Shown piece by piece: positions 35,745-43,035 of a DNA stretch of 50,170 nucleotides. The stretch is from Rickettsiales bacterium (lineage in GTDB: Bacteria; Pseudomonadota; Alphaproteobacteria; Rickettsiales; JABSSG01). Position 1 is the first letter of the stretch; each line of letters begins with the position of its first letter. The stretch covers positions 1 to 50,170 of the forward strand of contig JAGVLN010000021.1 of NCBI GenBank assembly GCA_020049805.1, written 5' to 3'. The position numbers and the translations under genes were made by a program. The notes below the pieces were generated by a model. That model saw only the letters and a program-made list of their open reading frames with translations. It was not told the origin of the DNA and did not search any database.

Positions 35745-36551
35745 ATGAATATTAATTTTATTATTATTTTAAAGCTTATAGCTTTACTGATTATTTTTAA
35801 GGTTCCAGCTTTAGCAGACATACCTCCTGAATTTTTTTACCAAGGTAAACCAATTGATCCTAATTGCATATTAGAAGCTGCCACTTCAAATGATGTTGCC
35901 CTAGCAGAATGTAGTAAACATAAGGATAAGATTATTACTACTTCTGATCTAGATGGCACTCAGGAAGGATATATAGGCTATTCTTACAAAAATATTGATA
36001 ACAGCAAGTGTAATTTTGGCTCATGCTGGATATATTATAAATATATAGGTAAGATTAATAATCTACATGTAGTATTAGTAGAAAATGCTATGGGGAGCAC
36101 TGGACGGTTTAAGTATATTAATTATTTTAAGGTTAGTAATAACCATTTACATTTGGCTAGATCAATTTCCGGTGGTGACAGAAGCTTTGGTGGGATTATA
36201 GAGGCGAAAATTGAAAATAATGAATTAATCTATAGAAGAGCAATGACGCCGCTTATGTTCTTTAATGTTTTTAAATCAGCTAAGTTTAATAATTTACCAT
36301 CTCAATATGATAATGGCATTCCAGATTGTGCTGTTTGTCAGTTTGCGATTACTGAATTTAAAGGAGATAAATTGGAATCGGTAACTTTAACTCCAACCAT
36401 ATTAAGCTCGTCTAACTCTAACGTATTAGCTAACTGTTTTAATAGCATTCATCAAAATTATATTGATAGCAACCATTTAACTTTAACCCCTGAAGAGGCA
36501 GAGGAGTTTGTAAAGATCTTTTATTATAAATGCAATAGGCTTTATAAGTAA
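35745..36551 (+). CDS. Exported cysteine-rich protein, unknown function
   Basis: Not recognised. The ATG at 35745 is chosen because AAGGAG lies at 35731-35736 and because it places a signal peptide (MNINFIIILKLIALLIIF then KVPALA, cut before DIPPEF) at the N-terminus; the longer frame from 35694 would hide it. The mature part has eight cysteines (41, 56, 89, 94, then CAVC and two near the end), which could form four disulfides in the periplasm or outside the cell. Repeated short beta-rich blocks (IYYKYIGKINNLHVVLVENA) suggest a beta-sandwich-like domain. No partner genes. Confidence 0.7.
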   Translation: MNINFIIILKLIALLIIFKVPALADIPPEFFYQGKPIDPNCILEAATSNDVALAECSKHKDKIITTSDLDGTQEGYIGYSYKNIDNSKCNFGSCWIYYKYIGKINNLHVVLVENAMGSTGRFKYINYFKVSNNHLHLARSISGGDRSFGGIIEAKIENNELIYRRAMTPLMFFNVFKSAKFNNLPSQYDNGIPDCAVCQFAITEFKGDKLESVTLTPTILSSSNSNVLANCFNSIHQNYIDSNHLTLTPEEAEEFVKIFYYKCNRLYK

Positions 36552-36688
36552 TTCTATTAATATTTATACTTTATTTATACTTATAGAAAATAAGCCCATA
36601 AATTTTTTATATTAACTCAGCTAAACTTAGTATTAGCTTTTGAATTAAAAGCTACTTAATTATAAAAACTTGAATAAGGAGGAATAAA

Positions 36689-37030
36689 ATGAAAAAAGTT
36701 GTATCCACAGTTTTAGCTGTAATTAGCGTATGTTTTATTAATTCAGTAGCCCTTGCTAATGATGGCTATTTTATTAAAGCAGTATCAACTAGCACAGTAA
36801 GTGATATAAATAACGTAGTGCCTGATACAGCAATTACCACTGCAATTAAAACCCAATTTGCAGCTGATAGCCAAATTAGCGCTTTGAGTATAAGTGTAGA
36901 GACCACTAATGGTACAGTTACTCTAACGGGAACAGTGCCAAGTGAGGCTGCTAAGCAAAGAGCAATCAATCTTGCACAAAATACTCAAGGAGTTAAAACA
37001 GTAGTTGAAGACCTTATTGTTCAACCATAA
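36689..37030 (+). CDS. Periplasmic BON-domain protein (OsmY-like)
   Basis: Small stress-type periplasmic protein. Residues 1-23 are a signal peptide ending VALA, cut before NDGYF. The BON domain covers about 44-113: DTAITTAIKTQFAADSQI, then ISVETTNGTVTLTGTVPS and the closing NTQGVKTVVEDLIV, which is the full family pattern. BON proteins bind phospholipid surfaces, and OsmY responds to osmotic stress. AAGGAGG precedes the ATG by 7 bp. A clear terminator follows, so it is monocistronic. Confidence 0.92.
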   Translation: MKKVVSTVLAVISVCFINSVALANDGYFIKAVSTSTVSDINNVVPDTAITTAIKTQFAADSQISALSISVETTNGTVTLTGTVPSEAAKQRAINLAQNTQGVKTVVEDLIVQP

Positions 37031-37059
37031 GTTTCCTTACCTTGTTTATAGTTAGGTTT

Positions 37060-37109
37060 AACTCTCTAGTGTTGCAAACTGCTCATTTGAAATACTAGAG
37101 AGTTTTTAT
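37060..37109 (+). terminator. Intrinsic terminator after the BON gene
   Basis: AACTCTCTAGT (37060-37070) pairs exactly with ACTAGAGAGTT (37094-37104) over 11 bp; a 23-nt loop separates them and TTTTTATA follows. Confidence 0.8.
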
Positions 37110-37147
37110 AGTTGGCATTATATCACAACTGATTAAGTAGGTAGTTT

Positions 37148-37783
37148 ATGAAAAAAAGTGCAGTGTATGAAATTGATACAGTTTATTCAAGTTCTTTAAC
37201 TCCTAATTGGTGGATATTTGTTCTAAGAGGTGTGTTTTCAATCGTTTTTGGCAGTATAGCGTTGTTTATGCCAATTACTACTATCTTGATTATGGTCTTA
37301 ATTTTTGGTGTTTATGCAGTAGTTGATGGCGTGCTGTATATTATTTCAGGCATTAACTTTATACGCAAAGGGAAAATCTGGCGCGGATTAATATCTTCTG
37401 GGATAATTGGTATTTTATCAGGATTAATAGTTTTAAGCTTTCCATATGTTTCTGTAATAGGCCTTTCGAGCTTTCTAATGATCATCATCTCATTTTGGGC
37501 TATCACAACTGGTTTTCTTGAAATAATTGTAGCACTGAGATTGCGCAAGGAAATAAAAGAAGATTGGTTTTTAGTATTAGCTGGGGTTTTATCAATAACA
37601 TTAGGAATAGGCATCGTAGTCTTATTAATTGCTAACCCGTTAGTCATTAGCTTGGTTACATTGGGTTTAATTATTGGCGCTAGCTCTTTAGCTTATGGAG
37701 CAACATTAATTGCCTTAGGCCTCAAATTATTAAGAAGTAGAGAAGCAACCTTTAGTGGAAGGACTAAAATCACCTCAAGGTAA
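37148..37783 (+). CDS. HdeD family membrane protein
   Basis: Inner-membrane protein of the HdeD/DUF308 family; in E. coli HdeD belongs to the acid-resistance island and acts at high cell density. The 211 residues have six hydrophobic segments; typical blocks are NWWIFVLRGVFSIVFGSIAL at the start, VYAVVDGVLYIISGI, and the repeat-like LVLAGVLSITLGIGIVVL, which mirrors the first half. It follows the BON gene but behind a terminator, so it has its own promoter. With NhaA and the BON protein nearby it could belong to a pH and osmotic stress group (inference). Confidence 0.88.
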   Translation: MKKSAVYEIDTVYSSSLTPNWWIFVLRGVFSIVFGSIALFMPITTILIMVLIFGVYAVVDGVLYIISGINFIRKGKIWRGLISSGIIGILSGLIVLSFPYVSVIGLSSFLMIIISFWAITTGFLEIIVALRLRKEIKEDWFLVLAGVLSITLGIGIVVLLIANPLVISLVTLGLIIGASSLAYGATLIALGLKLLRSREATFSGRTKITSR

Positions 37784-37830
37784 TTAATAGTTAAAAGATT
37801 AGGAATTAATGATAATTTCTTATCTTTGTT

Positions 37831-38877
37831 TTACAATTTTGCTTTCTCAAGATTTAATAACCATTTTTTACGATTTATGCCACCTCCATATCCGCCTAGG
37901 TTACCATTGCTGTTAATGACGCGATGGCATGGAATAATAATAGTGAGCTGATTAGCGCCATTAGCATTAGCAACAGCGCGAAAAGAGCCAGGTTTTCCTA
38001 CAGCTTTTGCAATATCTGCATAAGAACAAGTTTGGCCAGTAGGGATCTTTAACAATTCTTCCCATACATGTTTTTGAAAAGGAGAGCCAATAAAAGCTAA
38101 AGGTGTTTTAAAGGAAGTTAATTTACCATCAAAATATTGAGTTAATTCATTTTCAATTGAAATGATAGGAGGGGTTTTGCCTGGAATGATTGCTGATTTA
38201 GTTTTGATTCTAAGTCTCTCAATTTCACGCTCTAACCCTCTCCTATCAACAAATTCTAATAGATACAATACTTCTTCATCAGCAATAGCTATCATTGAAC
38301 CAAGTTTAGTATCTAACCATGTGGCTTGTAGAATTTTATTATTTTTAAGTTGAGTAGGGGCAGTGCCCATAATACGAGTAAATGCATCCCTAAAACCGCT
38401 ACTAGATTCATAACCAGTAGAGAGCTGTGCTTCAATTACCTCTTCTCCAGCTCTTATTTGTTTCATCGCTATTCCCATGCGTCTAGTGCGAGCATATTCA
38501 ACAAAAGTCATACCAAATCGTTTTTTAAATTGTCGTCTTATTGTAGACACATTTATTGCTAGTTCTTTAAAATCATTATCCTTCCATCTACGTTCAGGAT
38601 TTTCTTCAATTGCAGTTACTAGCTTATTAATAAGATCAGATGAACTGTTAGGGTAAGATAAAGGTCGACAACGTTGGCATGGTCTAAACGAAGCTAATAA
38701 GGCTTGTTGAGCAGTTTCATAAAACTCGCAATTTTCAAATTTAGGCTTTCTTGCTGGGCAAGTGGGTCTACAGAATACGCCGGTAGTTTTAACACCGACG
38801 TAAAACATCCCATCATATTCTGAGTTTTTTTCGAGCAGGGCTTGGTAATATTCTTTTATAATTTTTGGAGTTATCAT
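37831..38877 (-). CDS. ada: Ada: methylphosphotriester sensor, AraC regulator and O6-alkylguanine methyltransferase
   Basis: Repairs alkylated DNA and activates the adaptive response. All three parts are intact in 348 residues: the N-terminal zinc domain with Cys36, Cys40, Cys67 and Cys70 (GVFCRPTCPARKP and FRPCQRCRPL; Cys36 is the phosphotriester acceptor), the AraC-type helix-turn-helix (about 85-180, with STIRRQFKKRFGMTFVEYAR), and the methyltransferase with acceptor Cys317 in IIPCHRV and the GGYGGGINRKKWLL block. Full-length Ada is unexpected in reduced intracellular genomes. Known Ada regulates its own gene; a GC-rich hairpin lies 58-73 bp upstream of its start. Confidence 0.95.
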   Translation of the reverse strand: MITPKIIKEYYQALLEKNSEYDGMFYVGVKTTGVFCRPTCPARKPKFENCEFYETAQQALLASFRPCQRCRPLSYPNSSSDLINKLVTAIEENPERRWKDNDFKELAINVSTIRRQFKKRFGMTFVEYARTRRMGIAMKQIRAGEEVIEAQLSTGYESSSGFRDAFTRIMGTAPTQLKNNKILQATWLDTKLGSMIAIADEEVLYLLEFVDRRGLEREIERLRIKTKSAIIPGKTPPIISIENELTQYFDGKLTSFKTPLAFIGSPFQKHVWEELLKIPTGQTCSYADIAKAVGKPGSFRAVANANGANQLTIIIPCHRVINSNGNLGGYGGGINRKKWLLNLEKAKL

Positions 38878-38934
38878 TTTACCTTTACTTAATTATTTTT
38901 ATGAAATGATTATAGCAATTGTATAAAATACCGT

Positions 38935-38967
38935 CGCCGAAATTCGGGCGTTGATTTTTTATTTTTT
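38935..38967 (+). terminator. GC-rich hairpin with T-tract between ada and the HIT gene
   Basis: CGCCGAAATTCGGGCG (38935-38950) folds into a short GC stem with a bulged G, and TTGATTTTTTATTTTTT follows. On the plus strand it looks like an intrinsic terminator, yet no plus-strand gene precedes it closely. It could end a short RNA or antisense transcript upstream of ada, or read-through of the region. Confidence 0.45.
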
Positions 38968-39045
38968 AATAAATGTAAGGCTCTTTAATTTATTTGCTTA
39001 CCATGATAAATAATATAATTAGTTTTATCTATAAGGAGAATAAAT

Positions 39046-39456
39046 ATGAAATTTGAATTAGATCCAAGGTTAGCAAATGATGGCTCTGAACTTTTAGATC
39101 TTGATTTAAGTAAAGTAATATTGGTAAATAACGCTTTATTTCCATGGTTAATTTTAGTACCTAAAAGGAATAATATTAAAGAGATAATCGATCTAAACCA
39201 AGAAGATCGTAGCTTATTAATGGAGGAAATTAATTTAATTTCCATAGTTATGAAAGAAATATTTAGTCCTGATAAGCTTAACGTAGCGGCTTTAGGTAAT
39301 GTTGTGCCTCAACTCCATATTCATATTATTGCTCGCTATAATAATGATTTAGCGTGGCCTGAACCCGTTTTTGGAAAAGGCAAAAAAGCTTATACACCTG
39401 AAAATTTTAAATATGTAAGTGATAAGGTAAAGGAATTGATAAATATAAGACAATGA
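39046..39456 (+). CDS. HIT-domain nucleotide hydrolase-like protein
   Basis: 136-residue histidine-triad protein. It begins as a known proteobacterial HIT subgroup does (MKFELDPRLANDG, then ALFPWLILVPKR) and contains VPQLHIHIIARYNND followed by AWPEPVFGKGK. The triad reads HIHII, so the third His is absent, which is usual in this subgroup. HIT proteins hydrolyse nucleotide phosphoramidates or dinucleoside polyphosphates; whether this variant is active is unclear. AAGGAG lies 9 bp before the ATG. Confidence 0.88.
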   Translation: MKFELDPRLANDGSELLDLDLSKVILVNNALFPWLILVPKRNNIKEIIDLNQEDRSLLMEEINLISIVMKEIFSPDKLNVAALGNVVPQLHIHIIARYNNDLAWPEPVFGKGKKAYTPENFKYVSDKVKELINIRQ

Positions 39457-39545
39457 TATTTGTATATGTTATGAATTAAGCCATTTTTCTTGTGCCTGTA
39501 AATTATAAGTATTAGCATTAAGATGTTAATAAAAGGGGATGGGTA

Positions 39546-40196
39546 GTGGTTAAAAAAAAGAGGGGTGGGCACAAAATTAGGATGTTAAGCAGTCCTAACC
39601 ATGCATCATTAGTTTTACGAACTTTTCTTAAAAATTTTTCTTCAACTAAAGTTACGATTGGTGAACTAAAAGATGCATTAGCAAGTAAAGCATTCGCTAT
39701 ATTGATGCTGATATTTGCATTGCCGAATCTTGTGCCTATGCCAATACCTGGAATCTCAACAATATTCGGTACGCCACTCGTTTTTTTATCATATCAGTTA
39801 ATGAGAGGGTATAAAGCTCCCTGGTTTCCTAAATGGCTTTCTAACCATTATGTGGAAGTTAATAAAATAGAAAGGGTATTATTGTATATATTACCTTATA
39901 TGCAACAATTAGAGCGTATATTAAAACCTAGATTAAGTTTTTTTATACAGCCTTTTATTCAACATATTGTAGCTTCAATCTGCCTTGTAATGGCAGTTAT
40001 TATGATATTACCTATACCTTTAGGAAATTTTTTTCCAGCCTTTTCTATTTTCTTTTTTTCTTTATCTATATTAGAGCGTGATGGTTTGTTAGTGTTAATG
40101 GGATTAATTTCAGCCACAATAAGTATAATTTTAATTTCAACGGTGGTGTTGACTTCTTTAAAAGGTAGCCAATATTTTTTAGAGAATTTATTATAA
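39546..40196 (+). CDS. ExoD family membrane protein
   Basis: Inner-membrane protein of the ExoD (exopolysaccharide synthesis) family, needed in Sinorhizobium for nodule invasion and alkali tolerance; molecular role unknown. The 216 residues show the family block IGELKDALASKAFAILML, then ALPNLVPMPIPGISTIFGTP and three to four membrane segments. A GTG start at 39546 is preferred, with AGGGG about 7 bp upstream; an internal ATG (39582) is possible. It stands 36 bp before nhaA on the same strand, and alkali tolerance is a shared theme. Confidence 0.85.
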   Translation: MVKKKRGGHKIRMLSSPNHASLVLRTFLKNFSSTKVTIGELKDALASKAFAILMLIFALPNLVPMPIPGISTIFGTPLVFLSYQLMRGYKAPWFPKWLSNHYVEVNKIERVLLYILPYMQQLERILKPRLSFFIQPFIQHIVASICLVMAVIMILPIPLGNFFPAFSIFFFSLSILERDGLLVLMGLISATISIILISTVVLTSLKGSQYFLENLL

Positions 40197-40232
40197 AATT
40201 AATATTTGTGACTTAAGAGGAGATAAAGTCTA

Positions 40233-41378
40233 ATGAACTTAAGGGATATTATAAAATCAGAAGTATTTTCAGGATTGCTTCTTATAATAAGCCTGGTATG
40301 CGCTCTTGTTCTTAGTAATAGTATTTATTATGAAGATTTTCTAAAAGTAATTTATTTTCCTATCTCTTTAAAATTAGATGTCTTACAAATTCGTACTACC
40401 ACCATCACAGTGATTAATCATGGATTAATGACCTTATTTTTTCTCGTAGTTGGGCTTGAAATGAAGCGTCACTTAGTTAATGGACATTATCAGGAAAAGA
40501 AAAAACTAATCTTACCTCTGGCGGCTGCATTAGGAGGATTAGTGGTTCCAGCTTTAATCTATTATAGCTTAAATTTTGATGGTAATTTCTTAAAAGGGTG
40601 GGCTGTGCCTATTGCAACTGATACTGCATTTGAATTAGCAATCTTATCATTTTTTAAAAGAAAGATTTCTTTAGACTTAAGAATATTTGTATTAGGATTC
40701 TCATTAATAGATGATTTTTTGGCTATTACAGTATTAACAATATTTTATTCCAAAACTATGACTCTATTTGCCTTTTCAATAGATATACTACTTGTAAGTT
40801 TGTTATTTTTACTTAATTATTATGAAGTACGAAAAATAAGATATTATTTATTAGTTGGAACAGCGTTATGGGTAGCTTTAGAAAGATCAGGGGTGCATGG
40901 TACATTAGCTGGTATAATAATTGCTATATTTATCCCTGCTAAAATAAAGGATAATAATGTCTCGCCTTTAGAAAAATTAGAACATAATTTAACCCCATAT
41001 GTTAATTATCTTATTTTACCTATTTTTGCATTTTTTAATTCAGAATTGAATGCTGAAAATGTTGTATTTGATGATTTGTTTACTAATCTAAGTTTAGGGA
41101 TAATGCTTGGTTTGTTTTTTGGGAAGCAAATAGGAATATTTACGTTTAGTTATTTAAGTGTAATGTTTAAATATTGTCGGTTACCAGAAAACACTTCTTG
41201 GTTGAAGTTTTATGCAATTGCTGTATTAGGTGGTGTTGGTTTTACGCTCAGCTTGTTTATAGGAGGGATAGCCTTTAGTGATCAATGGGCCCTTAATACT
41301 ATGAAAAGTGCAGTAATAATCTCATCTTTTTTATCTGCTGTAGTAGGTATTATATTTTTAAAATTTTTGAAAGAGTAA
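40233..41378 (+). CDS. nhaA: Na+/H+ antiporter NhaA
   Basis: Exports Na+ in exchange for protons and controls internal pH. The 381 residues carry about 12 membrane segments and the functional residues of E. coli NhaA: VPIATDTAFEL with Asp130 (Asp133 in E. coli), LIDDFLAI with Asp160/Asp161 (the Asp163/164 pair) and FFGKQIGIF with Lys298 (Lys300). AGAGGAGAT precedes the ATG by about 9 bp. It is 36 bp after exoD and 22 bp before the binding-protein gene's start, so the three may be co-transcribed. Confidence 0.95.
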   Translation: MNLRDIIKSEVFSGLLLIISLVCALVLSNSIYYEDFLKVIYFPISLKLDVLQIRTTTITVINHGLMTLFFLVVGLEMKRHLVNGHYQEKKKLILPLAAALGGLVVPALIYYSLNFDGNFLKGWAVPIATDTAFELAILSFFKRKISLDLRIFVLGFSLIDDFLAITVLTIFYSKTMTLFAFSIDILLVSLLFLLNYYEVRKIRYYLLVGTALWVALERSGVHGTLAGIIIAIFIPAKIKDNNVSPLEKLEHNLTPYVNYLILPIFAFFNSELNAENVVFDDLFTNLSLGIMLGLFFGKQIGIFTFSYLSVMFKYCRLPENTSWLKFYAIAVLGGVGFTLSLFIGGIAFSDQWALNTMKSAVIISSFLSAVVGIIFLKFLKE

Positions 41379-41400
41379 TTACTCTATGGTTGGAGGTACA

Positions 41401-42159
41401 ATGCTTAAGAAAAGAAGTTTAACATATAATTTCATTATTAGTGTAATTTTAGTATTTAATAGTTCTATAAGTTATGCCGAAGATAAACATTGTTCATTAA
41501 AAGTTGGTTACGAAATAAATCCCCCTTTAATCTATAAAGATAAAGCAAGCAATAGATTAGCAGGTTTAGATGTCGAGTTATTAGAAAAAATCGCTACAAC
41601 AGCAAATTGTTCGATCGAATGGGTTAAAATGCCTTGGAGAAACATATTATATTCTATTAAGTCAGGAAAGTTATTATTAGCAACTTCTGCTACTGAAACT
41701 GCAGAACGTTCTGAATATAGTAATTTTACTATTCCCTATAGAGTTGAAACTGTAAAGTTATATGTAAGAAAAGAAGAAAAACACGAGATTAGAGCAGATA
41801 GTTTAAGAGAGTTTTTAGAGCAAACCACATTAAATATTGGTTACAATGATAATTATGAATATAGTAAAGAAACTTATGAGTTAATGCATGACCCTAAATT
41901 TAAAAATAGGTTTGAGTCAGTAATAGATAGCACATTAAATTTCTATAAGTTACAAGGTAATTTAATTGATGGGATATTGATGGAATCTTTAATGGCTAAT
42001 AATATTATTAAGTTACATGACTGGGAAAATGAAATAGAGTCTTATGATTTTGTGGTAGGGAATAATGATTTAAGCCTTATAGTTTCAAAAAAAGCTGATC
42101 CAGATGGGTGGTATTTAAAAACTTTAAACGATGCTATAACTAAATTAAAAAATAAGTAA
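41401..42159 (+). CDS. Periplasmic solute-binding protein, SBP family 3
   Basis: Exported binding protein of the amino-acid type (ABC substrate-binding family 3). The ATG at 41401 is chosen over one at 41386 because GGAGG lies at 41392-41396 and it gives a clean signal peptide (to SISYA, cut before EDKHC). The mature part contains LKVGYEINPPLIYKD, AGLDVELLEKIATTANC, and EWVKMPWRNILYSIKSGKL, in the usual order, and ends SKKADPDGWYLKTLNDAI. No permease or ATPase lies next to it, so it may work with a distant transporter or as a sensor. Similar orphan proteins occur in Legionella and Rickettsiales. Confidence 0.85.
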   Translation: MLKKRSLTYNFIISVILVFNSSISYAEDKHCSLKVGYEINPPLIYKDKASNRLAGLDVELLEKIATTANCSIEWVKMPWRNILYSIKSGKLLLATSATETAERSEYSNFTIPYRVETVKLYVRKEEKHEIRADSLREFLEQTTLNIGYNDNYEYSKETYELMHDPKFKNRFESVIDSTLNFYKLQGNLIDGILMESLMANNIIKLHDWENEIESYDFVVGNNDLSLIVSKKADPDGWYLKTLNDAITKLKNK

Positions 42160-42173
42160 AAGGGACATAATTA

Positions 42174-42701
42174 TCATCTTCCTTTATGACTAGAAGGATT
42201 ATGAGGAACAACAGGAGTATGAGGAGAAGGAAGATTCCCGTAGACTGTTTCACGTGTGTAATCTCTTGGTTTTGCTGGTGTAGGGCTAATACTTTTTTTC
42301 ATTATTTCTATATCATCACTGGTAAGACGCTTACTTGATAAATCGACCCCTCCTATCGTTGTACCTCGATTTAGAGATTTCAAACCTAACCATCCTTTAC
42401 GATCACATAAAGCCTGAATATATTCTAAATCAGGTTTATCGTCTTGCAATGCTTGTAAAATAGCTTTAACAATTATTGTTGAATTAGATTTTCCTAATGG
42501 TGAACTGCCTATTTGGATATTTTTTCCTTTTAAACCTTTGAATAAAGCTGAGTCTACGGGATCAGTATTATCCACTTTAGGAATGTTACCATTTAATGTA
42601 TGCATATCTCGTTCTACAGCTATCCTTATATTTTCTTTTTTTTTAGATGGATCTTCTTCATCTGGCAATATTTCTACATATGGTTCTAGATTTTTTGGCA
42701 T
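42174..42701 (-). CDS. Orphan hydrophilic protein, unknown function
   Basis: Not recognised. The 175-residue product is hydrophilic, with no signal peptide or membrane segment and a single cysteine (LCDRKGW). The first 60 residues are acidic and Asp/Lys-rich, residues 70-135 look helical, and the last 40 are Pro/Ser/Arg-rich and probably disordered, ending PSSHKGR. A good AAGGAAAA lies just before the ATG on the minus strand. It sits between the binding-protein gene and the giant haemagglutinin-like gene, facing away from the latter. An immunity role for the toxin-like C-terminus is conceivable but has no direct support. Confidence 0.6.
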   Translation of the reverse strand: MPKNLEPYVEILPDEEDPSKKKENIRIAVERDMHTLNGNIPKVDNTDPVDSALFKGLKGKNIQIGSSPLGKSNSTIIVKAILQALQDDKPDLEYIQALCDRKGWLGLKSLNRGTTIGGVDLSSKRLTSDDIEIMKKSISPTPAKPRDYTRETVYGNLPSPHTPVVPHNPSSHKGR

Positions 42702-43035
42702 AATAAAATTTTCCTTTTATTTTAATTAAAACACATAAAAATTAAAAAATTATTAAGGGTAGAAATTAGATGTAACTTATTATGCAAACAATCAGTGCCA
42801 TAAGTATGCCATGCTAATTCTTCTATTATAAGGTGCAAGAGAGAGTATAAACCAGGCTAGGAAAAGCTGAAAGTAAAGGATGTGGTAAGTATAAATCCAC
42901 CCCTTTAAGGTTTATGACCCTAAAAAGAGAAAGTTACCTATTTATAAAACTATTTTTTAGATCTTTAAGTAATTGACAGTAAATCCCTTATCCTTTATTT
43001 ATTTAACCAGCAATTAGATATTCGGTATTTTAATT
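42702..43035. other. 334-bp gap upstream of the giant gene
   Basis: No coding frame, tRNA or clear repeat was found. It is less A+T-rich in the middle (42830-42930), which can mark a leader RNA or decayed coding sequence. The only clear signal is the promoter-like pair at 42973-43001. Confidence 0.5.
42973..43001 (+). promoter_or_regulatory. Candidate promoter of the giant haemagglutinin-like gene
   Basis: TTGACA at 42973-42978, 17-bp spacer, TATTTA at 42996-43001; the ATG is 34 bp further. Perfect -35, weak -10. No Shine-Dalgarno precedes the ATG. Confidence 0.45.

Noticed and set aside
42174-42701. Immunity gene for the giant protein's toxin-like end
   Set aside because: It lies upstream and on the opposite strand; immunity genes usually follow the toxin directly on the same strand, and no sequence feature links them.
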